From Rhizobium rhizogenes (GTDB lineage Bacteria; Pseudomonadota; Alphaproteobacteria; Rhizobiales; Rhizobiaceae): a stretch of 64,000 nucleotides of DNA. The stretch spans positions 2,656,001-2,720,000 of the forward strand of contig NZ_CP019701.2 of NCBI RefSeq assembly GCF_002005205.3, in the 5' to 3' direction. Of this stretch, positions 48,750-60,395 are shown piece after piece; within the stretch, counting starts at the first letter, position 1, and the number at the start of each line of letters is the position of its first letter. The notes beneath the pieces are model-generated. The model was not told the DNA's origin. It ran no database searches and worked only from the letters and a program-made list of their open reading frames with translations. Position numbers and translations under genes: made by a program.

Positions 48750-49718
48750 TCACAGCTTGCGAAGCGCCACCGTGTCGATCAGGTGGTTTTTGCCCTTGCG
48801 CAGAATAAGATCGGCGCGCGGGCGCGTCGGAACGATGTTCTGGCGCAGATTCTTCAGGTTGATGTTCTGCCAGAGACCCTCGGCAATGCTGAGCGCCGCT
48901 TCCTCACTGATTGACGCATAACGGTTGAAGAATGAATTCGGGTCGCGGAAGGCGGTTTTTCTGAGATTCATGAACCGGTTCACATACCAGTTGTGAATGA
49001 AGTCCTCATCAGCATCGATATAGATCGAGAAATCGAAGAAGTCGGAAACGATCGGCACAATCCGCCCGCCTGCCGGCAAGTCACGTGATTGCAGCACATT
49101 GATGCCTTCGAAGATCAGGATGTCTGGCCGGTCGATGACCGTGAATTCGTTCGGCAGGACGTCATAGGTCAGGTGCGAATAACGCGGTGCCTTGACATTC
49201 GGCTGGCCTGCCTTGATCGCCGACAGAAAACGCAGCAGCGCGCCGATATCGTAACTTTCCGGAAAACCCTTGCGCTCCATCAGGTTTTCACGCCGCAGCA
49301 CCTCGTTCGGGTAGAGAAATCCGTCTGTGGTGATGAGATCGACCTTCGGGCTGGAAGGCCAGCGGGCCAGAAGTTCCTTCAGGATACGCGCCGTCGTCGA
49401 TTTTCCAACCGCGACTGAACCGGCAATACCGATGACGAATGGCGTCTTGTTGACATCCGCCATGTTGAGGAAGCGGTTGCGCTGTTCGAACAGCAGCTGC
49501 GACGCCTCCACATGGGAAGACAGGAGGCGCGACAGCGACAGATAGATGCGCCGCACTTCGTCCAGATCGATCGGGTCGTCCAGCGAGCGCAGCCGCTTGA
49601 CCTCGTCGGCGGAAAGCGTGAGTGGCGTATCGGCGCGAAACTTCGACCATTCTTCCGAGCTGAAGAAGTGGTAGGGCGAATATTCATCCGGACGGAAATG
49701 ATCGAGTGTGCCTGGCAT
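48750..49718 (-). CDS. coaA: Pantothenate kinase type I
   Basis: CoaA phosphorylates pantothenate, the first and controlled step of CoA synthesis. With the ATG at 49718, preceded by GGGGAGAGA, the product has 322 residues ([19 protein letters not shown]). A second ATG at 49751 overlaps the hisE stop (ATGA) and would add 11 residues. The P-loop is [18 protein letters not shown], then TTDGFLYPN and FEGINVLQ; the feedback-site region is intact. Last gene of the his run; a second CoA gene, coaE, is near the left end. Confidence 0.95.
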   Translation of the reverse strand: MPGTLDHFRPDEYSPYHFFSSEEWSKFRADTPLTLSADEVKRLRSLDDPIDLDEVRRIYLSLSRLLSSHVEASQLLFEQRNRFLNMADVNKTPFVIGIAGSVAVGKSTTARILKELLARWPSSPKVDLITTDGFLYPNEVLRRENLMERKGFPESYDIGALLRFLSAIKAGQPNVKAPRYSHLTYDVLPNEFTVIDRPDILIFEGINVLQSRDLPAGGRIVPIVSDFFDFSIYIDADEDFIHNWYVNRFMNLRKTAFRDPNSFFNRYASISEEAALSIAEGLWQNINLKNLRQNIVPTRPRADLILRKGKNHLIDTVALRKL

Positions 49719-49747
49719 GCCTCTCTCCCCGCTGCCTGCCGTGACAT

Positions 49748-50071
49748 TCATGATGTTGGCCTCGCCGCCTTTTCCGCAAGGCCGGTCTGGCCCGTCCGGC
49801 GTTCCAGTTCGGCAAAAACGTCGCTCAAGGGAATGTCGGCGATCTTCAGTACCACCAGCAGATGGTAAAGCAGGTCGGCGGCCTCGTTCTTCAGCCCGTC
49901 ACGGTCTTTCGCGATGGCCGCGATGACGGCTTCCACTGCCTCTTCACCGAGTTTTTTGGCCGCGCGTTCCTGGCCGGCAGCAACCAGCTTGGCCGTCCAG
50001 GATTCGTCAGGAGATGCAGCCGCGCGGGTCGCGACGATGCGTTCCAGATCGGAAAGGGAAAATGCGCTCAT
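49748..50071 (-). CDS. hisE: Phosphoribosyl-ATP pyrophosphatase
   Basis: HisE removes pyrophosphate from phosphoribosyl-ATP, second step of histidine synthesis. From the ATG at 50071 (AGGAAC upstream) there are 107 residues. The MazG-like all-alpha fold shows the Mg2+-binding [15 protein letters not shown] and the paired [14 protein letters not shown]. Encoded apart from HisI, as is common in alphaproteobacteria. It lies 15 bp after hisF. Confidence 0.96.
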   Translation of the reverse strand: MSAFSLSDLERIVATRAAASPDESWTAKLVAAGQERAAKKLGEEAVEAVIAAIAKDRDGLKNEAADLLYHLLVVLKIADIPLSDVFAELERRTGQTGLAEKAARPTS

Positions 50072-50086
50072 GAGAAGTTCCTGCAA

Positions 50087-50859
<773 letters not shown>

Positions 50860-50863
<4 letters not shown>

Positions 50864-51603
50864 ACGCGTACCTCCTTTGCAGCCTTGATAAGGGCAAGCG
50901 CCTCAGCAGGGTCGATACGGCCGTCGTAAAGCGCGCGGCCGGAAATCGCACCCTCGAGCTTTGTGGCATCCGGCTGCAACATGCGCTTGATGTCATCGAT
51001 GGAGGCGAGACCGCCGGAAGCGATGACCGGGATGGAGACGGCATCCGCCAGTTCCAGCGTCGAAGCCCAGTTGATACCGGCCAGAATGCCGTCGCGATCG
51101 ATATCGGTATAGATGATGGCCGCGACACCGGCACCTTCAAAACGTCTGGCGAGTTCGATGACGCCGAGTTCGGACGCTTCCGCCCAGCCTTCCACGGCAA
51201 CCTTGCCGCCCTTGGCGTCGATGCCGACAGCGACCTGACCGGGGAAACGCTTGCAGGCTTCGATGACCAGAACCGGGTCGCGCACCGCGACCGTGCCGAG
51301 AATGACGCGGGCAAGCCCACGGCTCAGCCAGGCCTCGATATGATCGAGCGTACGGATACCGCCGCCGAGCTGCACCGGGTTTTTCGTGGCTTTGAGAATG
51401 GCGTCGACAGCTTCGCCATTCACGGTCTGGCCGGCGAAGGCGCCGTTGAGATCAACGACATGCAGCCATTCGAAGCCCTGATCCTCGAAGGCCTTGGCCT
51501 GTGCGCCGGGGTCCTCGTTGTAAACGGTGGCCTGGTCCATATCGCCGAGTTTCAGGCGAACGCACTGGCCGTCTTTAAGGTCGATTGCGGGAAAAAGAAT
51601 CAT
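50860..51603 (-). CDS. hisA: ProFAR isomerase HisA
   Basis: HisA isomerises ProFAR to PRFAR. The 247-residue TIM barrel starts [17 protein letters not shown] with the catalytic aspartate in the first strand, and has [20 protein letters not shown] and [17 protein letters not shown] phosphate loops. It follows hisH by one base and overlaps hisF by four. Confidence 0.98.
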
Positions 51604-51604
51604 G

Positions 51605-52255
51605 TCAGGGCTTCCAGCGCAGGAAATTGGAAATCAGGGCAAGGCCGAGCGTCTGGCTCTTTTCCGGGTGGAATTGCGCCCCCGCCATATTGTCGCGGCC
51701 GACGAAAGCCGTCATCGCGCCACCGTAATTGGTGGTGGCGATGACATCGGTCGAATGCTTGGCGGCCAGATGATAGGAATGCACGAAATAGGCGTGCAAC
51801 CCGTCCGCGCCGGTCTTGATGCCGTCGAATAGCGGGTGGGTGTGGCGGATTTCCAGCGTGTTCCAACCGATCTGCGGAATCTTCAGGCTCGGATCGGACG
51901 GCGTCATTTCCACGACATCGCCTTCGATCCAGCCGAGCCCGGTGCTGACCGTCTTTTCCAGCCCGCGCGAGGACATCAGCTGCATGCCGACGCAGATGCC
52001 GAGGAAGGGATGGGCTTTTTTCTCCACGGCTTCGATGAGCGCCTCATGCATGCCGGGAACGGCATCGAGGCCGGCACGGCAATCCGCATAGGCGCCGACG
52101 CCCGGCAGCACGATGCGGTCCGCCGTAGCGACATGATCCGGCTTGTCGGTCAGGTCGATGGTTGCGTCGATGCCGGCTTCGCGGGCGGCACGCTCGAAAG
52201 CTTTGGTGGCCGAACGCAGATTGCCCGAACCGTAGTCGATGATCGCGACACGCAT
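51605..52255 (-). CDS. hisH: Imidazole glycerol phosphate synthase glutaminase subunit
   Basis: HisH supplies ammonia from glutamine to HisF. From the ATG at 52255 the product has 216 residues ([12 protein letters not shown]); an ATG 15 bases earlier overlaps the previous gene and is less likely. Class I glutaminase features: nucleophile cysteine in [26 protein letters not shown], and the C-terminal histidine and glutamate in [10 protein letters not shown]. Confidence 0.97.
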   Translation of the reverse strand: MRVAIIDYGSGNLRSATKAFERAAREAGIDATIDLTDKPDHVATADRIVLPGVGAYADCRAGLDAVPGMHEALIEAVEKKAHPFLGICVGMQLMSSRGLEKTVSTGLGWIEGDVVEMTPSDPSLKIPQIGWNTLEIRHTHPLFDGIKTGADGLHAYFVHSYHLAAKHSTDVIATTNYGGAMTAFVGRDNMAGAQFHPEKSQTLGLALISNFLRWKP

Positions 52256-52256
52256 G

Positions 52257-52751
52257 TCAGCGCCTTCCATTCAAGTCGAAAAGAAACGATCCGGCGGGAT
52301 CGTTGACGAAGTTTTTGTCACCGCTCTTTTGCGGCGAGGGGATCCAGACCGGCTGGGACAGCTGTTCCGCCGTGCCGGCATTTTCGGAGAGGCTGGAGAA
52401 ATATATGTCTTCCGCGCTCGAAAGATCAGGGGCGGAAACGACTGAAGTCAGCGCCCAGCCTTTGCGCATCAGGTGCCGGACGAGAAAATCGCGTCCCTCC
52501 AGCGCCGTGATGAGACCGATGGCAAAACCGCAGAGAATGCCGACCGGTTCGAATCCGGCTAATATCGAGACCTGCCCGGCCAGGAGGAGCGCTATGACAA
52601 CGATAGCCGTTGCCAGCCACAGCCGGTTGATGGCAAGCCAAAGCCAGGGCGCAATGAGAGCCAGCCAGACGAAACGGTCTGCGATGAAGCGGGTCGTCTT
52701 GTGGTCCCTGTCCGGCCCGTTGGGGGCTTCCAGAACGAGATAGCTTGTCAT
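52257..52751 (-). CDS. DUF2628 membrane protein in the his operon
   Basis: Small membrane protein of 164 residues with no known function. From the ATG at 52751 (AGGAA upstream) it starts [20 protein letters not shown], then has three hydrophobic stretches (about 28-44, 48-63 and 68-84) and a soluble C-terminal half with no cysteine or clear motif. It lies between hisB (22 bp) and hisH (1 bp), and this insertion is common in rhizobial his operons. No enzymatic link to histidine synthesis is visible. Confidence 0.82.
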   Translation of the reverse strand: MTSYLVLEAPNGPDRDHKTTRFIADRFVWLALIAPWLWLAINRLWLATAIVVIALLLAGQVSILAGFEPVGILCGFAIGLITALEGRDFLVRHLMRKGWALTSVVSAPDLSSAEDIYFSSLSENAGTAEQLSQPVWIPSPQKSGDKNFVNDPAGSFLFDLNGRR

Positions 52752-52773
52752 GGGCTTCCTGACAGCTTTGGCG

Positions 52774-53370
52774 TCAGGCCAGCATGCCCTTCGTGGAGGG
52801 AACGCGGCCTGCCTGCCGGGGGTCGATCTCGGTTGCCGTGCGAAGAACGCGGGCAACGGCCTTGAAGCATGTTTCGGCGATATGATGGTTGTTGGCGCCG
52901 TAATGGTTCAGGATATGCAGCGTAATGCCGGCATTCTGGGCCAGCGCCTGAAAGAACTCGCGCACCAGTTCGGTGTCGAAAGTGCCGATCTTCGGTGCGG
53001 AAAAATTGACGTTCCACACAAGGAAGGGCCGGCCGGAAATATCGACGGCCGCCTTGGTCATGGTCTCGTCCATGGCAAGATCGAGCGAGGCATAACGGGT
53101 AATGCCGCGCCGGTCGCCCAGCGCCTTGGCAATCGCCTGGCCGATGGCGATGCCGGTATCTTCCACGGTGTGATGGTCATCGATATGCAGATCGCCCTTG
53201 ACCTCGATTTCCATGTCGATCAGCGAATGGCGGCTGAGCTGGTCCAGCATATGGTCGAAAAATCCCACGCCTGTGGAAATCTGCGATTTGCCGGTGCCGT
53301 CGATATCCACACGCACCGAAACCGCAGTTTCGTTGGTCTTGCGGATAATCTCGCCTTTACGTTCTGCCAT
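52774..53370 (-). CDS. hisB: Imidazoleglycerol-phosphate dehydratase
   Basis: HisB dehydrates IGP to imidazole-acetol phosphate; this is the single-function form without the phosphatase domain of enteric HisB. The start at 53370 (CGGAG upstream) gives 198 residues. Metal-binding histidine clusters [27 protein letters not shown] and [15 protein letters not shown] are complete. First gene of the his run; the 200-bp gap to hslV is divergent. Confidence 0.97.
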   Translation of the reverse strand: MAERKGEIIRKTNETAVSVRVDIDGTGKSQISTGVGFFDHMLDQLSRHSLIDMEIEVKGDLHIDDHHTVEDTGIAIGQAIAKALGDRRGITRYASLDLAMDETMTKAAVDISGRPFLVWNVNFSAPKIGTFDTELVREFFQALAQNAGITLHILNHYGANNHHIAETCFKAVARVLRTATEIDPRQAGRVPSTKGMLA

Positions 53371-53479
53371 TTTGGCCGCTCCGTGAAAATGTTGCCGTTC
53401 CTTATCAGCACGGGACACAAATATCCAGTTGTTCCATCGTCTTGCCCGACATGCTGAAAACGGTGCGTCGCCGGCAAGA

Positions 53480-53507
53480 TTGCAATCGCGAAAAGCAAAC
53501 TTACATA
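53480..53507 (+). promoter_or_regulatory. Candidate promoter for hslV
   Basis: TTGCAA at 53480-53485, 16-bp spacer, TACATA at 53502-53507, 65 bp before the hslV start. No clear heat-shock sigma-32 pattern was found. Confidence 0.35.
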
Positions 53508-53571
53508 GAGCCCGAGAAGGGCCGCATCCCGGCCCGTTAACCGCAGGCCCGGCAGGGCAGACAGGTGTTTG

Positions 53572-54096
53572 ATGACAACAATTATTACAGTCAGGAAGGG
53601 CGGCAAGGTCGTCATGGCTGGGGACGGTCAGGTAAGCCTTGGCCAGACGGTCATGAAGGGCAATGCCCGCAAGGTTCGCCGCATCGGCAAGGGCGAAGTG
53701 ATCGCCGGTTTTGCCGGTGCGACGGCGGATGCCTTCACGCTGCTCGACCGTCTTGAAAAGAAGCTCGAGCAATATCCCGGCCAGCTCATGCGCGCCGCCG
53801 TAGAGCTTGCGAAGGACTGGCGCACGGACAAGTATCTGCGCAATCTCGAAGCCATGATGCTAGTGGCCGACAAATCCACCACGCTTGCCATTACCGGCAA
53901 TGGTGACGTGCTGGAGCCGGAGCATGGCGCGATCGCCATCGGTTCCGGCGGCAACTACGCCTTTGCCGCTGCCCGCGCCATGATGGATACGGACAAATCG
54001 GCCGAAGAGGTGGCGCGCCAGTCTCTCGATATCGCCGCTGATATCTGCGTTTATACCAACCACAATCTCGTCGTCGAAACGCTCGACGCCGAATAA
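53572..54096 (+). CDS. hslV: ATP-dependent protease peptidase subunit HslV
   Basis: HslV (ClpQ) is the proteasome-like peptidase of the HslUV complex. From the ATG at 53572 the product has 174 residues; processing exposes Thr2 ([20 protein letters not shown]) as the catalytic N-terminal threonine, and the lysine of VRKG follows. [20 protein letters not shown] is the family motif. Located 75 bp upstream of hslU; some rhizobia have an acetyltransferase in this gap, but here there is none. Confidence 0.97.
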   Translation: MTTIITVRKGGKVVMAGDGQVSLGQTVMKGNARKVRRIGKGEVIAGFAGATADAFTLLDRLEKKLEQYPGQLMRAAVELAKDWRTDKYLRNLEAMMLVADKSTTLAITGNGDVLEPEHGAIAIGSGGNYAFAAARAMMDTDKSAEEVARQSLDIAADICVYTNHNLVVETLDAE

Positions 54097-54171
54097 GCGA
54101 ATTTTCTCAACCATGGGTCCTGCGGGCCGGGCCGGAATGGCCGGCCGGAACAGGAAAGCCGAGAGGATAGA

Positions 54172-55479
54172 ATGACCACTTTTTCTCCCCGGGAAATCGT
54201 CTCGGAACTCGACCGCTTCATCATCGGCCAGCATGAGGCCAAGCGTGCGGTTGCGATTGCGTTGCGTAACCGCTGGCGCCGCCAGCAGCTCGATGAAAGC
54301 CTGCGCGATGAAGTCATGCCGAAAAACATTCTGATGATCGGGCCGACCGGTGTCGGCAAGACCGAGATTTCCCGCCGGCTTGCCAAGCTGGCCGGTGCGC
54401 CTTTCATCAAGGTCGAGGCGACCAAGTTCACCGAAGTCGGTTATGTCGGCCGTGACGTCGAGCAGATCATCCGTGATCTGGTTGAAATCGGCATCGGCCT
54501 CGTGCGTGAAAAGAAGCGTGCCGAAGTACAGGCCAAGGCGCATCAGAGCGCTGAGGAACGGGTGCTCGATGCGCTGGTCGGCGCAACCGCATCGCCCGGC
54601 ACACGTGAAAGCTTCCGCAAGAAGCTGCGCGATGGTGAGCTGGACGACAAGGAAATCGACATCGAAGTGGCGGACAGCGGCTCGGGTATGCCCGGCTTCG
54701 AAATTCCCGGCATGCCGGGCGCCAATATCGGCGTGCTCAACCTGTCGGAAATGTTCGGCAAGGCCATGGGCGGACGCACCAAGAAGGTGCGCACCACGGT
54801 GTCGAAATCCTATGCCGATCTCATCCGCGATGAATCCGACAAGCTGCTGGACAATGAAATGATCCAGCGCGAGGCGGTGAAGTCGGTCGAAAATGACGGC
54901 ATCGTTTTCCTCGACGAAATCGACAAGATCGCCGCCCGCGATGGCGGCATGGGCGCCGGCGTCTCACGTGAAGGCGTGCAGCGCGATTTGCTGCCGCTGG
55001 TCGAAGGCACGACGGTTTCGACGAAATATGGACCGGTCAAAACCGACCACGTGCTGTTCATCGCATCGGGCGCCTTCCATGTGGCGAAGCCTTCGGACCT
55101 CCTGCCCGAACTTCAGGGCCGCTTGCCGATCCGCGTTGAGCTGAAGCCGCTGACCAAGGAAGATTTCCGCCGTATCCTGACGGAGACGGAAGCAAGCCTC
55201 ATCCGCCAGTACAAGGCGCTGATGGCGACGGAAGAACTTGACCTCGATTTCACCGATGATGCAATCGACGCGCTAGCCGATGTGGCGGTTCATCTCAATT
55301 CGTCGGTCGAGAATATCGGTGCCCGCCGCCTGCAGACCGTGATGGAGCGTGTTCTCGACGAGATTTCCTTCAACGCGCCTGATCGCGGTGGTTCCGCCGT
55401 CAAGATCGATCAGGACTATGTCCGCAAACATGTCGGCGATCTCGCCGCCGATACGGACTTGTCCCGCTATATTCTCTGA
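54172..55479 (+). CDS. hslU: ATP-dependent protease ATPase subunit HslU
   Basis: HslU (ClpY) is the AAA+ unfoldase of HslUV. The 435-residue product has Walker A GPTGVGKT at 57-64, the [15 protein letters not shown] pore segment, Walker [13 protein letters not shown] and the C-terminal RYIL whose last residues activate HslV. The inserted I domain (about 110-245) is full length. Followed by a strong terminator. Confidence 0.98.
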   Translation: MTTFSPREIVSELDRFIIGQHEAKRAVAIALRNRWRRQQLDESLRDEVMPKNILMIGPTGVGKTEISRRLAKLAGAPFIKVEATKFTEVGYVGRDVEQIIRDLVEIGIGLVREKKRAEVQAKAHQSAEERVLDALVGATASPGTRESFRKKLRDGELDDKEIDIEVADSGSGMPGFEIPGMPGANIGVLNLSEMFGKAMGGRTKKVRTTVSKSYADLIRDESDKLLDNEMIQREAVKSVENDGIVFLDEIDKIAARDGGMGAGVSREGVQRDLLPLVEGTTVSTKYGPVKTDHVLFIASGAFHVAKPSDLLPELQGRLPIRVELKPLTKEDFRRILTETEASLIRQYKALMATEELDLDFTDDAIDALADVAVHLNSSVENIGARRLQTVMERVLDEISFNAPDRGGSAVKIDQDYVRKHVGDLAADTDLSRYIL

Positions 55480-55501
55480 AGACTTCAGGGATTCGAGAAA
55501 G

Positions 55502-55530
55502 AAGAGTGCGGCCATATTTGCCGCACTCTT
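55502..55530 (+). terminator. Terminator after hslU
   Basis: An 11-bp perfect stem, AAGAGTGCGGC at 55502-55512 with GCCGCACTCTT at 55520-55530, then TTATTTTAT. Strong intrinsic terminator for hslVU. Confidence 0.93.
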
Positions 55531-55676
55531 TTATTTTATCTGCCTCATCTCGCATTCAGCCCGCATTTTGTTTATGGGAAGGGCTGCATTCCGGTTGGAA
55601 CCGCTTTAGTGGAATGGTCCGGTTTTTCCCTGCGTTTTGCCCGGGAAGCCGCCGGCCTGAGAAAAGGCAGTCGCTC

Positions 55677-56642
55677 GTGCGCAAAACTCTTCTGGCATTT
55701 GCCGTGGCTATGGCGGTTTCCGCCGTTTCGTCTTCTTTTGCGGAGGCAGCAACGGTCGTTCCGCCGGGTAATCGCAATGCCGAACAGCCCGGTGTTCCCG
55801 GCGCTTCCACCCGCAGAACCAAGGCGTCCAACAGCTCCTTCGAACGCAAGTACCAGAAGGTGATCGACCTCTTGTCCTCCGACAAGGCGCTGATCGCCAA
55901 GATCAAGTCGACGGCCGGGCGGTACGGTATCGATCCGATCCATATGGTAGGCGCCATCGTCGGTGAGCATACCTATAATGTCGATGCCTATGACCGGTTG
56001 CAGTCCTATTACGTCAAGGCCGCCTCCTATGCCGGCAGCAGCTTCCGTTTCGGTTACAAGGACGAAACCATTGCGCAGTTTCTGAGCCATTCGCAATTCG
56101 GCAAATGCCAGTCCAAGCGGGACTCCTACAGCCTGTGGAACTGTCGGGAAGACGTCTGGGACGGCAGCTTCCGTGGCAAGACGGTGGACGGCGTCGCTTA
56201 CCCGAACAATCGTTTTAGCGCCGTGTTTTTCCAGCCCTTCTATGCCGGGCAGACCTTCGGTCTCGGCCAGATCAACCCGCTGACGGCGCTGATGCTGTCC
56301 GATATGGTGTCGAAAACATCGGGTTATGACAGGCTGGACGAGAATGACGCCACCGGTGTCTATACCGCCATCATGGACCCGGATCGCTCGCTGGCCTTCA
56401 TGGCCGCCTCCATCCGCAAGTCGATCGACGATTACAGATCGATTGCCGATATGGATATTTCGAAAAATCCGGGTGTGACCTCCACGCTTTATAATGTCGG
56501 CGGTTCGCAGCAGCGGGCCGCCGCTCTCGCCCAGAAGAACCGCCAGCGCGCCGCAGGCGGGGAACAGCCCCTGTTGCCGGAGGAAAATTACTACGGCTGG
56601 CTGGTGAATGACCGTATCAAGGATTTGCAGGCGCTTTTGTAG
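55677..56642 (+). CDS. Secreted DUF1402 protein with lytic-transglycosylase-like motifs
   Basis: From the GTG at 55677 the product has 321 residues. It opens with a signal peptide (RKTLLAFAVAMAVSAVSSS, cleavage near FAEA-AT). The mature part has YGIDPIHMVGAIVGEHTYN at 83-101, which resembles the catalytic-helix region of SLT-type transglycosylases with E97, and GLGQINPLTA at 195-204, which resembles their G-L-x-Q-x-x-P-x-T-A loop. Two cysteines (143, 156) may pair. It is a DUF1402 protein; periplasmic muramidase activity is inference. Earlier starts would remove the signal from the N-terminus. Confidence 0.8.
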   Translation: MRKTLLAFAVAMAVSAVSSSFAEAATVVPPGNRNAEQPGVPGASTRRTKASNSSFERKYQKVIDLLSSDKALIAKIKSTAGRYGIDPIHMVGAIVGEHTYNVDAYDRLQSYYVKAASYAGSSFRFGYKDETIAQFLSHSQFGKCQSKRDSYSLWNCREDVWDGSFRGKTVDGVAYPNNRFSAVFFQPFYAGQTFGLGQINPLTALMLSDMVSKTSGYDRLDENDATGVYTAIMDPDRSLAFMAASIRKSIDDYRSIADMDISKNPGVTSTLYNVGGSQQRAAALAQKNRQRAAGGEQPLLPEENYYGWLVNDRIKDLQALL

Positions 56643-56763
56643 AAAAAGACGATTATCTGCTTCATTGTTTCCAAAACGGAAATAATATTTGGCTGCCTGC
56701 CGCAATTGACGAGCGCCCTCTTCAACGTCCAATCTGGACGCATAGAATAACGAGGAGGCGCAT

Positions 56764-58944
56764 ATGAGCCGCACGGATAAATTCGGTCTTTCCATCGATG
56801 ACAGGCTTTATGCCTTTTTGACGGACGAGGTGCTGCCGGGCACGGGTCTGGACAGCGAGACTTTCTTCGAAGGTTTCTCGGCCATCGTCCACGAGCTTTC
56901 TCCTAAGAACCGTGAATTGCTGGCAAAGCGCGATGCGCTGCAGGAAAAACTGGATGGCTGGTACCGGCAGAACGGCGCTCCGGTGGATTTTGCTGTCTAT
57001 GAGGGCTTTCTGAAGGAAATCGGTTACCTGCTGCCGGAAGGCCCCGGCTTCAAGGTGGAAACCGGCAATGTCGACCCGGAAATTGCCGTTGTCGCAGGCC
57101 CGCAGCTCGTTGTTCCCGTCATGAATGCGCGTTATGCGCTGAACGCCGCCAATGCCCGCTGGGGTTCGCTTTACGATGCGCTTTACGGCACGGATGCCAT
57201 TTCCGATACCGACGGTGCGGAAAAGGGCAGGGGTTATAATCCGAAGCGCGGCGAAAAGGTCATCGCCTGGGCGCGCAACTTCCTCGATGAATCCGCGCCG
57301 CTCGAAACGGGAAGCTGGTCCGACGTGACGGGTTTCACGATCGTCGACGGCCTGTTGCAGCTTGCAATCGGCGATGCAACGACGGGGCTAAAGGACGTCG
57401 CGCAATTCAGGGGCTTTACCGGTGAGGCGGAAAGGCCGGCAACGATCCTGCTCGGCAGGAACGGTTTGCACACCGAGATCGTCATCGATCCGTCGACTGA
57501 AATCGGCAAGGGCGACAAGGCCGGCATTTCGGATGTCATGCTCGAATCCGCTCTCACAACCATCATGGATTGCGAGGATTCGGTCGCTGCCGTCGATGCC
57601 GAAGACAAGGTGCTGGTTTACGGCAACTGGCTTGGCCTGATGCGCGGCGATCTGACGGAAGAAGTATCCAAGGGCGGCAAAACCTTCACCCGCCGCCTCA
57701 ACCGGGACCGTTATTATACCGCCCCCAATGGTTCCGTGCTCACTCTGCCCGGCCGTTCCCTGATGCTGGTGCGTAATGTCGGTCATCTCATGACCAATCC
57801 GGCGATCCTTGACAGGGATGGCCGCGAGGTGCCGGAAGGTATCATGGATGCCGTCGTCACGGCGCTGATCGCCCTTTATGATGTCGGCCCGTCCGGACGA
57901 CGCCAGAATTCCCGCGCCGGTTCGATGTATGTCGTCAAGCCGAAGATGCACGGGCCGGAGGAAGTGGCCTTCGCCAACGAAATCTTCAGCCAGGTCGAGA
58001 AGCTTGTGGGGATGGCGCCGAACACCATGAAGATGGGCATTATGGATGAAGAGCGCCGCACCACGGTCAACCTCAAGGAGAGCATCCGCGCCGCGAAGGA
58101 TCGCGTCGTTTTCATCAATACGGGCTTCCTCGACCGTACCGGCGACGAAATCCATACCTCGATGGAAGCCGGGCCGATGATCCGCAAGGGCGATATGAAA
58201 CAGGCCGCCTGGATCGCGGCTTACGAGAACTGGAATGTCGATATCGGGCTCGAATGCGGCCTTTCCGGCCATGCGCAGATCGGCAAGGGCATGTGGGCCA
58301 TGCCAGATCTGATGGCGGCGATGCTGGAGCAGAAGATCGCCCATCCGAAGGCCGGGGCCAACACCGCCTGGGTGCCGTCGCCAACGGCAGCGACGCTGCA
58401 TGCCACACATTATCACAAGGTCGATGTTGCCACCGTGCAGGAAGGACTGAAAAGCCGTGGCCGAGCAAAACTCTCCGATATCCTGTCGGTGCCCGTCGCG
58501 CCGCGTCCCAATTGGACGCCCGAGGAAATCCAGCGCGAACTCGACAATAATGCGCAGGGCATTCTCGGTTACGTCGTGCGCTGGGTCGATCAGGGTGTCG
58601 GCTGCTCCAAGGTGCCTGACATCAACAATGTCGGACTGATGGAAGACCGCGCCACATTGCGTATCTCCGCGCAACATATGGCAAACTGGCTGCGGCATGG
58701 CGTGGTGACGGAAGGGCAGATCGTCGAAACCATGAAGCGCATGGCTGCCGTGGTCGACGGGCAGAATGCCGGCGACGCGGCCTATCTGCCGATGGCATCG
58801 GATTTTGACGGATCGGTCGCTTTTCAGGCGGCTGTCGAACTGGTGCTAAAGGGCCGGGAACAGCCGAACGGCTACACCGAACCGGTTCTGCACCGCCGTC
58901 GTCTGGAACTGAAGCGAAGCGGGCGGCCTGAAGCTACGGCCTAA
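56764..58944 (+). CDS. glcB: Malate synthase G
   Basis: Malate synthase G condenses glyoxylate and acetyl-CoA to malate in the glyoxylate route. The 726-residue length and insertion pattern are of the G type. It starts after CGAGGAGG. Family runs include [30 protein letters not shown] with active-site acids, [20 protein letters not shown] and [20 protein letters not shown] with the catalytic aspartate. No glyoxylate partner such as isocitrate lyase is nearby. Confidence 0.98.
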   Translation: MSRTDKFGLSIDDRLYAFLTDEVLPGTGLDSETFFEGFSAIVHELSPKNRELLAKRDALQEKLDGWYRQNGAPVDFAVYEGFLKEIGYLLPEGPGFKVETGNVDPEIAVVAGPQLVVPVMNARYALNAANARWGSLYDALYGTDAISDTDGAEKGRGYNPKRGEKVIAWARNFLDESAPLETGSWSDVTGFTIVDGLLQLAIGDATTGLKDVAQFRGFTGEAERPATILLGRNGLHTEIVIDPSTEIGKGDKAGISDVMLESALTTIMDCEDSVAAVDAEDKVLVYGNWLGLMRGDLTEEVSKGGKTFTRRLNRDRYYTAPNGSVLTLPGRSLMLVRNVGHLMTNPAILDRDGREVPEGIMDAVVTALIALYDVGPSGRRQNSRAGSMYVVKPKMHGPEEVAFANEIFSQVEKLVGMAPNTMKMGIMDEERRTTVNLKESIRAAKDRVVFINTGFLDRTGDEIHTSMEAGPMIRKGDMKQAAWIAAYENWNVDIGLECGLSGHAQIGKGMWAMPDLMAAMLEQKIAHPKAGANTAWVPSPTAATLHATHYHKVDVATVQEGLKSRGRAKLSDILSVPVAPRPNWTPEEIQRELDNNAQGILGYVVRWVDQGVGCSKVPDINNVGLMEDRATLRISAQHMANWLRHGVVTEGQIVETMKRMAAVVDGQNAGDAAYLPMASDFDGSVAFQAAVELVLKGREQPNGYTEPVLHRRRLELKRSGRPEATA

Positions 58945-58960
58945 GCATCTCGACAAACAA

Positions 58961-58992
58961 AAAAGCCGCCGGGAGATTCCACGGCGGCTTTT
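58961..58992. terminator. Bidirectional terminator after malate synthase
   Basis: An 11-bp stem, AAAAGCCGCCG at 58961-58971 with CGGCGGCTTTT at 58982-58992. T run on the plus side and A-rich arm on the other, so it serves both glcB and the convergent L,D-transpeptidase gene. Confidence 0.92.
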
Positions 58993-59012
58993 TCCTTGTC
59001 TTGTATCGGATA

Positions 59013-59726
59013 TTACTGGATCACGACGACCTTGGAGCTGCGGCCCGGACGCACGCGGCTGTAAAGATCCATGACATCCTGGTTGATCATGCGGATGCAG
59101 CCGGAAGAGGCGGCGGTGCCGATCGAAGCCCATTCGGGTGAACCATGGATACGGAACAGCGTATCCTGTCCCTTTTCGTTAAAGAGATACATGGCGCGCG
59201 CGCCGAGCGGGTTGGACAGGCCGGGGCCCATGCCTGCTTCGACATATTTCGCGACTTCCGGCTTGCGGTCCGCCATTTCCTTGGGCGGATGCCACATCGG
59301 CCATTCCTGCTTCCAGGCAACATAGGCTTCACCGGCCCAGGCAAAACCTGCCTTGCCGACGCCGATGCCGTAACGGACGGCGCGGTTGCCGGAGAGGATA
59401 TAATAAAGGAAACGATCGCGCGTATTGACGATGATCGTGCCGGGACGTTCGTTCGTCTGGAACTCAACGATCTGGCGACGGAACTTCTCGTTTACACGAT
59501 TGATCGGAATGGCCGGCAGCGCATAGCCCGCATCGGTCACGGGACCGTATACGTCATTGAAAATCTGGACGGTTTCGACCTTCGCCGGAACGGGGTCGGC
59601 AACCGGCACTGACGCTGCGATCTTGCCGGATGTCGGGCGAGTTGATTGGGAGGTGGTTTCAGCGCAGCCGGCCAGAGCCAGTGCTGCCGTCAGACCAAGT
59701 GCGGTCAATGAAGTACGGATGCGCAT
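59013..59726 (-). CDS. L,D-transpeptidase lipoprotein (YkuD domain)
   Basis: YkuD-domain enzyme that makes 3-3 peptidoglycan cross-links or anchors proteins to the wall. From the ATG at 59726 there are 237 residues with a lipoprotein signal (lipobox L-A-G-C, Cys21), followed by a short linker. The catalytic domain (about 85-237) has FRIHGSPEWASIG and SSGCIRMINQDVMDL with nucleophile cysteine and the conserved His and Arg. Polar growth in Agrobacterium relies heavily on L,D-transpeptidases; which paralogue this is cannot be told. Confidence 0.93.
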   Translation of the reverse strand: MRIRTSLTALGLTAALALAGCAETTSQSTRPTSGKIAASVPVADPVPAKVETVQIFNDVYGPVTDAGYALPAIPINRVNEKFRRQIVEFQTNERPGTIIVNTRDRFLYYILSGNRAVRYGIGVGKAGFAWAGEAYVAWKQEWPMWHPPKEMADRKPEVAKYVEAGMGPGLSNPLGARAMYLFNEKGQDTLFRIHGSPEWASIGTAASSGCIRMINQDVMDLYSRVRPGRSSKVVVIQ

Positions 59727-59909
59727 GTCGTTCTCGCGGAAAATTCGCCAAATTGTGCGAAGGAGTAGGCTTAATTGGATAAATCGGTTATTTTCCATTC
59801 AGCCGCTCTTGGCAAGCCGTTGCGTCGCCGCGAAACGGTTGCGCATCTAAAATTACCGGTTGATTGCCTTTTTGCAACAATAGGCCAAACGCTTCAGCAG
59901 CCTTTATCC

Positions 59910-60395
59910 ATGACTATTCTTTCCGTTACCAACAATAATCCCTTAATAGACGGCCGTCAGTCGGACAAGGCGATGCTGGTGCGCCGCGGTGTCCAGGTCC
60001 TTTTGCACGAGATGCGTCATTCGGTGCTGCCGGAACTGCCGCTTGCGAGCGGACGAAGGGCGGATCTCATCAGCCTCTCGGTCAAGGGGGAGATCTGGAT
60101 CATCGAAATCAAATCGTCGATCGAGGATTTTCGTGTTGATCGCAAATGGCCGGAATACCGATTGCATTGCGACCGGCTGTTTTTCGCCACCCATCCGGAA
60201 GTGCCGACCGATATCTTTCCGGAAGAGTGCGGATTGATCCTCTCGGATGGATATGGCGCTCATATGCTTCGCGATGCGCCGGAGCATAAATTGCCGCCGG
60301 CGACCCGCAAATCGGTGATGCTGGATTTCTCGAGAACCGCTGCAACCCGGTTGATGCTGGCCGAATGGACGACCGGGCGCAGCTTCGGAGAGTGA
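59910..60395 (+). CDS. mmcB: MmcB-family DNA repair protein (DUF1052)
   Basis: MmcB was described in Caulobacter as an SOS-linked factor in damage-induced mutagenesis. From the ATG at 59910 there are 161 residues. The fold is PD-(D/E)XK nuclease-like: GRRADLISLSVKGEIWIIEIK has D52 and the E66-x-K68 pair, followed by the family run FRVDRKWPEYRLHCDRLFFA. Earlier in-frame starts were rejected because they run into the divergent gene's leader. It ends directly against the actR stop codon with no gap. Confidence 0.88.
   Translation: MTILSVTNNNPLIDGRQSDKAMLVRRGVQVLLHEMRHSVLPELPLASGRRADLISLSVKGEIWIIEIKSSIEDFRVDRKWPEYRLHCDRLFFATHPEVPTDIFPEECGLILSDGYGAHMLRDAPEHKLPPATRKSVMLDFSRTAATRLMLAEWTTGRSFGE

Noticed and set aside
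49081..49088. TCACGTGA core inside coaA as a parS site
   Set aside because: Flanks do not match TGTT/AACA; chance occurrence of a short palindrome.
54964..54971. TCACGTGA core inside hslU as a parS site
   Set aside because: Only the central 8 bp match; both flanks differ from the consensus and it lies in conserved coding sequence.
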